Of a DNA stretch of 64,000 bases, positions 44,865 to 57,200 are shown one piece after another. This stretch comes from Amyelois transitella. Lineage: Eukaryota > Arthropoda > Insecta > Lepidoptera > Pyralidae. The notes beneath the pieces are model-generated. The model was not told the origin of the DNA, did not search any database, and worked only from the letters and a program-made list of their open reading frames with translations. The DNA lies in contig NC_083505.1 in NCBI RefSeq assembly GCF_032362555.1, positions 583,001-647,000 on the forward strand, written 5' to 3'. The position numbers and the translations under genes are program-made. The stretch's first letter is position 1. The number at the start of each line of letters is the position of its first letter.

Positions 44865-47800
44865 ATGGCGGAAGTGGGATTCCCCGGACAGCACACCACC
44901 ACCACCACGGTGACGTCCAGCACCACCGTCCAGACCAACCTGAGGTTTGACCCGCTGTACGTGAGGACCATACCTGGGATACTAAAAGTTGTGCAAGTTG
45001 TAAGTATTTTAATAATAAAAAAAAAGTCACTAGCCTAAGGGCTAGGCTTATGAACTTGGGATTCTTATTATAGGCGATGGGCTAGCAACCTATCACTATT
45101 TGAATCTCAATTCTATCGTTAGGCCCAACAGCTGAACGTGGCCTATAAGTGTTTTCAAGACTGTTGGATCTGTCTGCCCCGCGAGCGATATAGACGTGAT
45201 TATATGTAGGCATGTAAACTATCGCTGTCCGTTTCACGCCATAACAAGAACCGAAACAGCGATAGTTTATCGCGCGATAAAAACGACAACGCGCGTGTCA
45301 GGCTAGGGGGGCAGAATTGCCTAATTTTGTAACTTGCTCTTAATAAATACATACATAAATATAATCATGTCTATATCCCCTGCGAGGTAGACCACGTTCA
45401 GCTTTTTGACTTACTGATAGAATTGAGATTCATATAAAGTGACAGGTTCCAAGCCCGTCTTTATAATAATCATAAATAATCTTTGGTGCCGGGAACCACA
45501 CGGCACTTTAATTAATTAAGAAAGAGCTGCTTACTGGGCTGTTCCTTTGATACATTGCAGAATACTTATTACTTTCTTCAAGGGGTAGACAGAGGTCATG
45601 ATTTTCCGCAATGTTCCTCAACTCATAGATCGCTCTGTTCTTCAATTTTATTAATCTACACACCTCTTTACCAGTGGCCTGGATCACGCCTTATATGATT
45701 CACGTTATGACTACCAGATAGCGATCAAAACAGATGACCAAATATGCCTTTCGTAACATTATTTTTTATATAATATAACCAAAATATCTTTCTTATCAGA
45801 CAAGTAGGTGATTCAACACTGAAAATGTGCTATACAAATTAAAAGCAACAAATGATTAGGCGATTAGCGTATTGCAAGTCACTAGTGTTATATAGTCTAA
45901 AATCAACAAAAAATCTATAATAATATTATATAGCTGAAGAGTTGGATTGTTTGAACGCGCTAATCTCAGGAACTACTGGTTCGAATTGAATAGACAGAAT
46001 ACGTTAAATAGACCATTTATCGAGGAAGGCTTTAGGCTATATAACATCACGCTGCAACTATTAGGAGCAAATAAATAATGGAAAATGTAAAAAAAAAACA
46101 GGGTAAATTTTTCATCCTTGAGGGCTTCAATGATGCCTAAATTAACTATTCCACGCGGACGAGGTCGCGGGCACAGCTAGTTATAAATAATACAGGTTTT
46201 ATTCGCGCATGTAACGTACCTTTATTTTATCTCGGACGTTTCGAATCATGTTACAATGATCCGTGGTCACCGAGTGACAGATGACGGTGACCACGGACGG
46301 CTGAAATAAAGGTAAGGCACGCACGCGTTTAGTAAGTAAATACATACATACGGTCACGTCTATATCCCTGGCGGGGTAGACAGAGCCAACAGTCTTGAAA
46401 ATACTGAATGGCCACGTTCAGCTATTTGGCTTAACGATAGAATTGATAGTAAGTAAATACCCGTATTATTTATAAACGCCGTGTGGGTCCCGCCACCAAT
46501 AAAAAAAGGACCACTCCATCTCGTTCCCATGGATGTCGTAATCGTCGTGCCAAGGCGACAAGGATAAGCTTATAAACTTGAGATTCTTCTTTAAGGCGAT
46601 GAGCTAGCAACCTCAATTCTATCAAAAAGCCAAACAGCTGTTGGCTCTGTCTTCCCCGCAAGAGATATAGACGTGATTATATATATGTATGTATGTAGGT
46701 ATTTGTAAATAGTAAAATGTAACACCAAAGTTATAATCAGTTACCATCTTACATCTAATTTTTGTCGTAAAAAGAAGTTTTATGTTGTTTTCAAAGCGGA
46801 CATTTACATAAGCAGCATAAAGTTATTATTAAGCCGTCAACAGACTCGAAGTGCAAATAAAACTTATGAAACGAAGCGATGCTATATATAGAGCCATACA
46901 TATTTGCGTAGAAAGCGCCTGCCCTCTTATTGTTTACAAACTAAGCGAGAGTTACCGCTTGCTTTCTCGGTATGTGTTCCAGTTACATGCGATGTTATGG
47001 CTATCGCACGTGCTGGCGATCGATAATAAAGTGTTATCTGCAGATTAATTATCTTTCGTATCGTTATTTGCGCTTTTTTGATATTTTTGTTTACGACTTT
47101 AAACCACATCACAGATCTAATAATAGTGCGGAACTCGTTAAGTTTCAATTAAATTAATGATTCGGTTTCTTGAACATTTATATAAATGTACATGAAAAAA
47201 AATTAAGTTATTGAAATTGGAACGATAGTAGAATTGTGATGCATTCTTGCTACAAATAATTTATTCCATTCTATCATTAATCTAAAAATGGCCTCCAAAT
47301 ATGTGCCTAATGTTATTCCAGTTGAGCAGCCTGATCGGCTTCCTCTGCATCCAATGCTCCCGGTACAGCCACCTGTCGAAAGGTTCCTACTTCATCTGGA
47401 TCTCCATGTTCGCGTTCTGGTTCACCGGCATCTTGTTGTTCCTGTACCTGTTCCACATGGTGGAGAAGTTCTACAAGATCCCCTGGCTGAAGATAGAGTT
47501 TGTGTTCTGCGCGTTATGGACCTTGCTGTACTTGATAGCAGCTTCTTTGGCTACCACGGTGTATAACGGAGGATATTCTGCTGGCGCGGTAAGTCATACT
47601 ACATAGGTACATACATAAAATCACGCCTTTTTCCCGGAGGGGTACGCAGGGACTACATCTTTCCACTTGCCACGATCTCTGCATACTTCTTTCGCTTCAT
47701 CCACATTAATAACTCTCTTTATGCAAGCTCGGTGGTTTAGGGTACTCTTAACCTGACCTTATGCCAGGACGTCCTTAATTTCATCAAGATACGTTCGTCT

Positions 47801-49205
47801 AGGCCTTCTCATTCCGACCTTTCCCTCCACACTCTCCTTATATATTTATTTAGTCTACCTGCTTTACATACATAGGTACCCTTTTCTATTGCTGTAACAA
47901 CATCTTCTTTCTCATCACAATGTTCCCTTACCACGCTGTTTCTTATCCGGTCACTCAATTGCACATCGATTGTACTCCTTAACGCTCTCATTTCCACCGC
48001 ATATAACACTTTGATATATGTATAAGTTATTACTATGCTACATAATATGATACCTTATTCTAAATTTAAATGCGAAAGTTGTTTAAAAGCGGTCTGCCTT
48101 TTACGATTTCACGAGTACACTAATGGACCTATTTTTAGGAAGCCAGAAGGTTGAAGGTTAGAAAATTAATTATAATAATAATACAAAGGCGTCGGGACGT
48201 GACGACCCCATCGCCCTCTGTGGAAGGGTTTCCTTCCCAGTGCAGGCAGTCTCCGCGGGGCGGCTTGTGGCGAAGCCGTTGGTGAGTGGCGACACCACGG
48301 ACCCTACCTCCTGGGGAACATACAGACATGCGCCATACACACACATACACACAGTGACACTTTCCCCGCCTCTGGCTTGCCTTGGCCGGCCGGCCAGAGT
48401 GGAGTCGCAAGAGCAGATCCTATGCTCCAGGATGGAAGTGTATTGCACGTAATGGCGTAATAGCGGGGAAACCAGCACGGGGTCATGCCTCGTGCTCGTG
48501 AAACCGGGGCCGCACCTCTCGGCATCCTATAGCTGCTTTTAACGTGTTGCGCCCTGGCCGCCGCATGGTGGCTTATTTAGGGTGCCCACAGGCTGCTGTA
48601 TAGCCAATGAGCAGCGAGTCACCATCTGCCTAATCAAAATTATGTGAGAGATTTTCGAGGCAGATGTCCGTATCTCACTCCATAGCCCAGAAATCCAATC
48701 CATTAGCATCCCATCCGCATGACCCAAATTAAGTAAATCCCTTCCTGGCAATAGTTTGGCAGCTATGGAGGGCTGTCCGTTGGTGCATCCCAATGGTTCA
48801 TCAAGGGACAGATCTCCACAGCTGCAGCCATCTCACTTTAGAACAAAAGGTACCAAAGGGCCTCTTCATGTTGGCTTCGGCCCCATGAACGCCTCCCAAA
48901 TGACCGGGTCCCTATGGGCCCGTGCACATTTTACATGTACCAACATAATAATACTTATAATATAATAATAATACCGGGAAAGAGGCGTGATTTTATGTAT
49001 GTATGTATGTACTCCTTTAGTGAACATTAAAGCATTTACTCACTTATTTCTTCAGTTCTTCGGCTTCGTAGCGACGTTGGCGTACGCTATCGACGCGTTC
49101 CTGAAGTACCGCGGCGTGCGCGCAGGCGGCCTGGCGCAGGGCTCGCGCGTGGTGTCCAAGCAGACCACCACGGTGGAGTCCCCGCCGCCCCGCGAGGGCT
49201 ACTAA
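44865..49205 (+). CDS. MARVEL-domain (CMTM-like) membrane protein, gene 3
   Basis: Exons are 44865-44999 (ATG at 44865, 45 codons), 47322-47588 (89) and 49056-49205 (49 plus TAA), all phase 0; 183 aa. The head is threonine/serine-rich (PGQHTTTTTVTSSTTVQT), a feature of this insect family. Then come RFDPLYVRTIPGILKVVQV at the first helix, a second helix with FWFTGILLFLYLFHMVEK, a third with LWTLLYLIAASLATT, and a fourth with FFGFVATLAYAIDAFLKY. The cytosolic tail has RVVSKQTTTVESP. This matches proteins annotated in insects as CKLF-like MARVEL transmembrane domain-containing. The first coding exon follows ATTGCAG, so a noncoding exon lies upstream. Intron 2 is packed with LINE fragments. A polyA signal follows at 49282-49287. 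Confidence 0.88.
45020..45217 (+). repeat. CATA-tailed SINE, 5' end lost
   Basis: Begins about 20 bases after the donor of MARVEL gene 3 exon 1. Confidence 0.75.
45342..45506 (-). repeat. CATA-tailed SINE, internally deleted
   Basis: Both ends are present and the middle is missing. Confidence 0.7.
45914..46180 (+). mobile_element. Helitron-like element
   Basis: Complete, ending GGGCACAGCTAG. Confidence 0.8.
46201..46330. repeat. Imperfect nested inverted repeat
   Basis: Inner TCCGTGGTCACC/GGTGACCACGGA and outer TACCTTTATTT/AAATAAAGGTA pairs. Possibly a small foldback element. Confidence 0.6.
46338..46446 (-). repeat. CATA-tailed SINE, 3' half
   Basis: Stops at AGAATTGA. Confidence 0.75.
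46478..46700 (+). repeat. CATA-tailed SINE
   Basis: Two small internal deletions and a short insertion after GTCGTAA. Confidence 0.75.
47606..48005 (-). mobile_element. RTE LINE 3' fragment
   Basis: Begins 18 bases after the donor of MARVEL gene 3 exon 2 and includes the VEMRALRS and LSDRIRNSVVRE segments. About 400 bp with internal deletions. Confidence 0.8.
48172..48970 (+). mobile_element. LINE 3' fragment related to 58386-58870
   Basis: GC-rich block bordered on both sides by (TAA)n runs, inside intron 2 of MARVEL gene 3. Its right half matches the other tail. No reverse transcriptase motif is present. Confidence 0.5.
48973..49008 (+). mobile_element. RTE LINE tail
   Basis: CGGGAAAGAGGCGTGATTTT followed by (ATGT)n. 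Confidence 0.6.
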
Positions 49206-49281
49206 CGTGAACTAGTGCTTCTCGATATCAGTTCTTGTGTCTTGTGGTGTTCAGTTTAAATTTGAAGAGTTCCATTGTCTG

Positions 49282-49287
49282 AATAAA
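49282..49287 (+). terminator. PolyA signal, MARVEL gene 3
   Basis: AATAAA 77 nt after the stop. Another AATAAA near 50310 could give a longer 3' UTR. Confidence 0.5.
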
Positions 49288-50950
49288 ACAGGAGTACAAT
49301 GTGGCTGTCAACATCAATTCTTGTGTTTTATAATGGTTTTCATAAAGTGTAGTACTACGGAGTCAGTCAAGTGAGAAGTGTTTAAGAACTTTGTTTCTTG
49401 TGTTTAAAAGGATAAAGTTTAATGACAAGTGTTAATTTTAACTACTTACTTACCTTTAATATGTTTTTTTACTCCGAAATAGATTATGCACTATTATAAG
49501 ATAATTATATTACGAAAAAACTTTTTATCCAGATCGACAAATTCGTCAAATTATTCATCTTGTTTTATGTGAATTGATGAATTAAGTGTGTCCTCTCCTG
49601 TTATTATATTTAAAACCTAAAATAACATGACATAATGAGGTAATTTTATGTAATTTTAAGAAATTAGTTATGTATGAAATATCTACTTAATCAGAGTCAC
49701 AAATAGTTTAATGGAGATGTTCTACACCTAATATAAAACACGAAAAATATTAAAATTCATGTAGTCGTTTAGACTTCACTTGCCTTGCACCTAGTCATGC
49801 AAGAAAAGTATCTTAACTTGCACTATTGTTACGGCTCAAATAATAGATATATTGGCAAGTAATAACATAAAGAAAAAAAAAGTTTCTAGGCTTTAATTGA
49901 AATTTGACAATTGAATTTTTGACAGTTCCTCAACCAATGGAAAAGAGCCGAATTATTTGCTATATTTTAATTGGTTTATTAAGATTTGCCGCCATTTTTG
50001 CATCACAAGAAATATACAATTGATGATTTAGGATTTGGATCGATTTTAATGAGATATTTATCTATTTAATGTTTTTGTTTTTAAAGTTTATATGGTTTTA
50101 GTTTGAACAAAATGTACCTTAAAATGTTATGTAAGTACTTACCATAAATTGCTAACCTTTTATAAATAATCTTTTCTTTTTTTCTCTAATACGAATTCAG
50201 TCTAGAATATAGTTTTTATTAATATGGTTATAACACGAAGGCCAGATAACATTTTTTTGATGATATAAATTTATCTCCAGTCTTTGAAATTACTTTATAT
50301 ATATCTTGAATAAAATGCTAACTTTAGCGCGTAACGAATTTATGAAAATCTAAATGAGATTGGTCAATTAGATAAGGCGTAAAGAGGAAACAAACAAACA
50401 CATACATATTTACATTTATAATATATGAATGGAAAATGATGCCGTAAGGCGTTCATTTCATTTGTTTTTTGTTCACTTCCTTTTAAAAAACTGAAAAAGG
50501 TACTATATACTTCTGCATGGAATTACCAAAGATTCTACCAAGTAGGTATGAGAATGCATATAATATATATTTTGATTATAATTTTAGTCCGGTATATTTT
50601 TAACAACTCGTGAGATCAATGTTTGGTGTTCTGTATGAGGTCTGTACTGATAAAGTTTACATATTTGAAGGGAAAATGAAAGTTTCAATTTAATTGAAAT
50701 TACAAAAAAATAGTTTAAGATTTGCGTTGAATAATCAACTAATACTTGTACTTTAAAATTACTTTCATCATTCAAGATAATTTTAATTATATGTATAAAA
50801 AAAATAAGATTGTATAATTTTAGTGATGTGACATTTATTCACGTTTTACACAAGATTAAAATTGATTAATTTTATAACATAAGACTAAATATAAAAATTA
50901 CAAAACTATTTATACATCTTGTGTACCTATGAATGAATTTTTTTATATAA

Positions 50951-51110
50951 CTGTGCATACAGATTACATAACATTAAATAAACATACACAGATTATAAAA
51001 CATGTTATGTATTAAGTTATTTAACAGGTGATTATTGTTACAGTTCAGTATTGTTATATGTTGCAAAGTTGATGTGTTATACAACATTGTTACATAATCT
51101 GTATGCACCT
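50951..51110. mobile_element. Small foldback element (MITE-like)
   Basis: GTGCATACAGATTA on the left and TAATCTGTATGCAC on the right, about 160 bp, AT-rich centre. Confidence 0.5.
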
Positions 51111-51154
51111 TAACATCAATACTCTAAAAATAATTATGACTATTTATTTCACAG

Positions 51155-51238
51155 TCATCACATCATAGACAAAGCTGTGAAAAAACTAAATCGCAAATCA
51201 TACAGAAAGGACATGAAACGTAAACCCCTTTGCGAAAG
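51155..51238 (+). other. Orphan exon-like block
   Basis: 84 nt between TATTTCACAG and GCGAAAG/GTATGA, with one open frame (one leading base, 27 codons, two trailing bases) reading HHIIDKAVKKLNRKSYRKD. It is lysine/arginine-rich. I found no partner exon nearby. Confidence 0.25.
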
Positions 51239-51356
51239 GTATGACATCAACCTATTAAATTATAGATTTTTTTTATTTATTTCTTGAAAGCTTATTATTA
51301 AAATTTTAATAATTATAATATTCTGTAATCAAAATTTACAATGTGGATAAAGTAAA

Positions 51357-51430
51357 CTTAGTGGCAAGTGGATAGATGTGACCTCTGCCTATCCGTTCGG
51401 GAAGTGGGCGTGATTTTATGTTTATATATA
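51357..51430 (+). mobile_element. RTE LINE tail, diverged
   Basis: GTGGCAAGTGGA to GGCGTGATTTTATG; only the last 70 bases are present. Confidence 0.5.
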
Positions 51431-52559
51431 TCAAAGTATTAAATGTATAAAGTGAACTGACACAAAACCACAGTGAGTAACACATTTACATGTATATTAT
51501 GTTCTTTTTGTGTGATTTTCTATTAAGGTTAAATTATTTTTTAAATAATTTCTTAAAACAACTGCAAACATTCAATTACGCACATAATATATTTTAAAAT
51601 TAACTTAACACTTTTTATAAGTATTTTTTAATCAAGTTAAATAATTGACATTCTAATGAAAATAAGTGTTTTGCAATTTGTAACGAGGTTACGTTTGAAG
51701 TGTGCTATTAATCATATTCAAAGAATGATCGTTATTTTATGTATTAATGATTGTAATTTGTCACAAGTTTATATAGTGAAAGGAAGACATATTTAGTCTA
51801 TCTGGGGGCACGGTAGTGCACCCGCCAAGACGAGCCAAGCAAAGCTAAAAACTACCTAACTTTTTTCGAAACGTTTCGTGTTTTCGTCTAGTCTCTATCT
51901 TTATTATCGTAGCGTATGCTCGGAAAGCGATTGCGATTTATATTTAATCCGTTCAATCGAAACGAATCTAAAATGGCGGCATGTACTTGCAGTGACAGAT
52001 CGTAGGGTTAGCAAAACAATTCGTTTGTTTGGTTAAAAATATTTTTCATAAAAAAACATAAAGAACTTATTTCTACGCATTGAATATATTATTAGTTATA
52101 TAGGTTGACCGCCTATTGTACCTTTGAGGCTTAAGTAAAATAAAAACAAATATATTTACATAAAAACAATATAAGGCGATGAAGAAACAGTAGTAGAGAA
52201 AGTATTTGAGAAAATCTGTCGTGAGGTCATTTCACCATAATTTTTTTGCCTGCAGTACCGCCATTTTGGATTTGTTTATGAAAAGGGCTGTAACATTATA
52301 AATAAATAAAAACATAAATATGCAATTTATTTTTACTCAATATTTTTCTCTGTCAACTATTTCTTTTATTTTTCCAGCATTTATATTACATTCTTTAGCT
52401 TTTAATGATTAACGAAGAAGTAAAATTGTACCTTAACAAATAACACAAACTTACCCCCATCGAAAGAGTGCCTTTAGAAGTTATTGTTGCTATCACATGA
52501 TGTTGAATATTTTTCCACTGTCTAGTTTAAATATATAATATAGTATATTAACGCTAAAG

Positions 52560-52675
52560 TTGACTGAAAGGGATGGCATTAGCGATAAGTCCGCCTTTGT
52601 ACCATCTCTGTCTCTTTTGTGCTGTTTTGTGTGTTATACTCTTATGTTGCAATAAAGAGTTTATCTATCTAAATA
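52560..52675 (+). repeat. LINE 3' tail with AATAAAG end
   Basis: GCGATAAGTCCGCCTTTGTA ... GCAATAAAGAGTTTATC. Related pieces at 1033-1215 and 36335-36450. Confidence 0.5.
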
Positions 52676-53124
52676 ATAGGTTATGTTCAAGCTAGCTATG
52701 TTTTTTCAGTATTTTATTAATGCCGTAATGTATTTTAAAATAAAACTTGTTAGACATATAATTTGTTTTATTCACCTTCATAATATATTATATAATATAA
52801 TTTATTAAACATTTCGTATTACAATAATAATAAAATTAAATGCAAATTGACGGATTCCGCTTATAGTTTCAATCTTTTGATGTCTTCTATTTTGAAGTCA
52901 ATTCTGAAAAAAAAAAAAAAAAATTAAAAAGAAAATATCGTAAGCGCAGCATGAAAAAATCACTAACATTAAACGTGATGAATGATGACGATTGACAGAT
53001 GTGCTGATTGATGATTATCTGTTTGAGTTAGGCCGAGCTAAACCCCAGCTATTTTTCAGATAGGTATTCAACATATCACAGACAACTAATAAAAAATAAT
53101 TACGAAGACAGGTCACTAGGGTGT

Positions 53125-53404
53125 ACATACATACATAATACATATCATAGTCACGTCTATAGCCATTGCGGGGTATACAAGAGTCAATATTCTTGTAAAG
53201 ACTGAAAGGCCATAAGCAGCTGCATGGTTTAATGATGAAATTGTGAATCAAATGGTGACAGGTCGCTAGCCCATCGCTTACAAGAAGAATCCCAAGTTAA
53301 TTAGCCTTATTTTCTTATTTACTTTCACACACTAGTTTCTTTTACGACATCCATGGGAAGATATGGAGTGGCTCTATTCTAAACTGCCGGGAACCATACG
53401 TCAG
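53125..53404 (-). repeat. CATA-tailed SINE
   Basis: Full length, with an insertion of about 25 bases before the CCATGG segment. Confidence 0.75.
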
Positions 53405-53789
53405 TATCCTCACTTAGACGAGCCCCAGGAAATTCCTCTGAGCAGGACCAGAACAAAATGATGCGCCAGGGCGACGACCACCGAAGTATATGTTGACAGC
53501 TGTCATTGGTAGGATTTCTAACATTGTAGTGGCAACATCGCTATGTACTATTTCATATATTGTCTATGACTCTCATCTGTTGCGAGATATATGTAGGATT
53601 GACGATCCCACGTCTTTTTGTTTTTTATGCCTTGTATTCATTAAAGTGTAAATAAATTGCTGAAGACAATAAACAAAAGTGCCCGGTGTCGTGTGGTTTC
53701 AAATTATAACGTTTCCATAAAAATGTAGACAATGTGCATTCGTCCACGATTTAGACTTAAAAGATCTATATTTGTTAATTGACGTCCGG

Positions 53790-53937
53790 TGAGAATGCTG
53801 CAGTATAGCTTGTTCCGCCGCTTCTTCTAAACACGCGCTTTGGAAGCGGTAGTAGTTATAATTAGATTTAAGTGATGTGACGTCAATAAGTGATACCTAG
53901 TATCCAATTTTGAAAATAAATCTATTCTATTCTAGTG
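53790..53937 (+). repeat. Retroposon tail of the (ATTCT)n family
   Basis: Close match to 17885-18045, with two tail units. Confidence 0.7.
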
Positions 53938-53942
53938 TCACC

Positions 53943-54210
53943 TGTGCCGTGTGGTTCCCGGCACCATAACGAAAAAAAATAGGACCACTATATCTCTTTC
54001 CCACGGATGTCGTAAAAGGCGATTAAGGGGTAGGCTCATAAACTTGGGATTCCTCTTTTAGGCGATGGGCTAGCAACCTGTCACTATTTGAATCTCAATT
54101 CTATCAAAAAGCCAAACAGCTGAAAGTGGCCTTTCAGTCTCTTCAAGACTGTTGGCTCTGTCCACCCCGTAAGGGATATAGACGTGACCATATGTATGTA
54201 TGCTCTTCCA
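53943..54210 (+). repeat. CATA-tailed SINE
   Basis: Full length, its tail 46 bases past the COG4 stop codon, so it probably lies in the COG4 3' UTR in antisense. Confidence 0.85.
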
Positions 54211-54256
54211 GCAGAGCCATGAGCGGATGATTTTAGAGCGGTTATAACGATCAGTA

Positions 54257-57200
54257 TCACCTCCTGGCGAGCACGTCCCTGACGAGCTGCGGGCCCAGCT
54301 TGTGCGGCACGTCCGCCGCGTGCGCAGCGCTGTCCAGCGCCAGCAGCGCGCCCAGCGCCGCCAGCCGAGCGCAGCGCTCGCGGGCCGCCGCCGCGCCGCC
54401 GCCGCACCACGCCGCGAGGCGACGAGCTCGGCGCTCCACCAGGAATCCGCCCATCTATATATAATAAAAACTAGAGGCCGCCCGCGACTTCGTCCGCATG
54501 GAAACCCTATCAATCCCGCGGGAACTCTGGGATAAAAAGTAGCCTATGTGTTATTCTGGGTCTTCAGCTACCTACATACCAAATTTCATGGTAATCGGTT
54601 CAGTAGTTTTTGCGTGAAAGAGTAACAAACATCCATACATCCATACAAACTTTCGCCTTTATAATAGTAGTAGGATAGGATAGGGGACAACTCATGTTTA
54701 ACACATTCACTGCCACTGTTGTTCGTTAAATCGTTTTAAGTTGATTCACGAAGTTAGCATTAAATGAAGAAGACGTCACTCTATTAGGTCATAATGGTTT
54801 AGAGAAATCATACTAAAAAATATTATCAAATCAAAAATATATTTATTTTTCTCTTTGACAGTACGTTCACAATTCATTTCTTGACTCATGACGGAACCTA
54901 TAAGTTTTTTAAACGAAGACATTACTTTTCATACAACATACATTCATACATACATTGACGAGCCATCAGTCTCATCATCTGCCTCGCGGCTCCTCCTGTA
55001 CCTCATGCTGTCTCACTCACCCTGGTGTAGTGGTGGAGCAGCACCCTGGCCTCGGCCCGGGCGGCCACATCGCTGACGAGCGCGGACAGCAGGCGCTCCG
55101 CAGAGCTCGCAGACAAGGCCTGCCTCGCGGCTTCGCTCAGCGTCTCCAGAGCTTGTGGCAATGCGCCCGCGTCGCAATCATCTTCCGCTTCATCTGTATT
55201 CACATATTGAAAAAAATATTTCAAAAGATTTGTCTCTCTGTTACGCTTTTACGACTAAACCGCTGAACTGATTTTCTGATAAATTAATAAATACATACGG
55301 GACAAATTACACAGATTGAGTTACCCTCGAAGTAAGTTCAAGACTTGTGTTACGAGATACTAACTCAACGATACTAATTTTATAACAAATACTTATATAG
55401 ATAAACATCCAAGTCCCAGGCCAATCAGAAAAAGTTCTTTTCTCATCATGCCCTGGCCGGGATTCGAACCCGATACCTCCGATGTCACGGACAAGTATAC
55501 TACCGCTGCGCTACAGAGGCCGTCACATAGATAAAATAAATAAGCTATATTTACCACCATCGCGGCCCGGGTCGGCGAGGTACTCGGCCCACGCCACGAC
55601 CTTGTGCTTGAGAGCGGCCGCCAGCGCCGCCAGCGACAACTCGTGCGCAGCCACGAACGCCGCTGCGGCGGAACCCAGGCCTGTACCCATTTATATTTAT
55701 TTATTTTATTTTATACATTGGATTATATGATCAACTGAAAATATTACAATGATTAGATTATAAAATAAACATTTAAAAGCCAATTTCAGGTCTTCTCTAA
55801 TAAAAACATTATAAAATAAGAACCCCTCAGACCCTCACTTCTCCCTTCTCCCCCTCTGACCCCTCACATCTCCCTTCAACCCCCCTGACCCCTCACATCT
55901 CCCTTCACCCCCTCTGACCCCTCACTTTTCCCTTCAACCTCTCTAACCCCTCACATCTCCCTCCAACCCTTCTGATCTCTGTCTACCCAGTAAAGGATAA
56001 AAAAAGTATAATTATGTAGACAAACATACCCGCGGCACACGACTGCAGCTTGTCGAGTTCCCGCCGCGAGCGACACAGCGGCGCGGCCTCGGCGACCGCT
56101 TCGGCCGCGAGCCGCTCCGCCCACTCGCCGCCCGCTTCCGCTTCGTTCATGTGCGCCTGCGCACGGTATAGATAAATCACATTGAATTGGTAAAAAAAAG
56201 TGGCGATAAAAATGAGAACTTTACCGCACCCTGTATGTACCCGAAATTCTAAAACAAGACAGACTTATCGATCGGTGATCAACCAATAGCAGTGAAGAGT
56301 CTAAATCGCGCAAGTAAAGATTTCACGGATTGGAGCATAAATAGAATTTCCGGTTCAACGTCGTTTCGACGTCGTCTGTCGTGCGGTTCCTTAGGCGTCA
56401 CACCAGCCTACAGGAAGATCTTTCCTTTGTGGCGGTCGAGCCGAAACATTGCTCCCGCTACGAGTAGTTTCAAGTCCTCTCTTCACCGACAAGGGTTAGC
56501 TCTTAAATTTAATTAGGAAAGTTTTCAAACTTAATGAATTAACACCAAAAACAAGAATGAAGTCATCACGCCTATTACAAAGTCGCTAGAGAAGAATAGC
56601 TCACCAAGAACAGACTCCTTTGCGCCTCCACATCCCTGTTGAGCCGGCTGTTGAGCGCGAGCGCGGGCGCCGCATCCGCCGGGCCGCGCGCGGGCGGCGC
56701 GGGCAGCGGCAGCGCGTCGGGCGGCGCGGCGCGCACGCAGCGGCGCAGCGCCGCGCACGCGCGCTCCAGCAGCGCGCCCGCCTCGTTCAGCACCGCGCAC
56801 GCGCCGTCCACGCTGCCCGTGGAGATGCTGCGTCTACGGCAAACGGATTGCTTTCAAATATATTTTTTGAAACTTTAATTGAGGTTGGGATTAGCGAGAT
56901 CAGCATGATTTTATATGCAATTTGGTTTGGTTCTTGTCGTGTGGTTTCCGGCACTAGGCCCATTCCGTATCTTCGCCTTATGGATTTAGATCTGGTAGAA
57001 GCACCGAGGACGCTGTAGCTGCTTTCACAAAATTAGTCGTATCCCAAATTGATGCAGGTAAAAAATGTATCTCTGTTTTTCTTGATCTTAAAAACGCATT
57101 TGACACTGTCTCGGTTCCCGCACTTATTCAAAAGCTCGAGCACATAGGCATTCGGGGTACGCCCCTAAAATTATTCTCAGACTACCTCGGTGATCGTAGA

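Larger units (their letters stand above)
49300..52550. other. Intergenic or long 3' UTR, low in repeats
   Basis: AT-rich and mostly unique. It holds a small foldback element (50951-51110), an orphan exon-like block (51155-51238), a short RTE tail (51357-51430), and a GC-richer block near 51800-52010 (GGGGGCACGGTAGTGCACCC) that may be a promoter or a repeat edge. No gene can be supported. Confidence 0.4.

Noticed and set aside
55823-55977. CRISPR-like array
   Set aside because: The repeats are directly adjacent degenerate pyrimidine units without unique spacers, in a eukaryotic intron.
53500-57020. Plus-strand frames rich in alanine and arginine over the COG4 exons
   Set aside because: Antisense shadows caused by high GC; the minus frame matches COG4 exon by exon.
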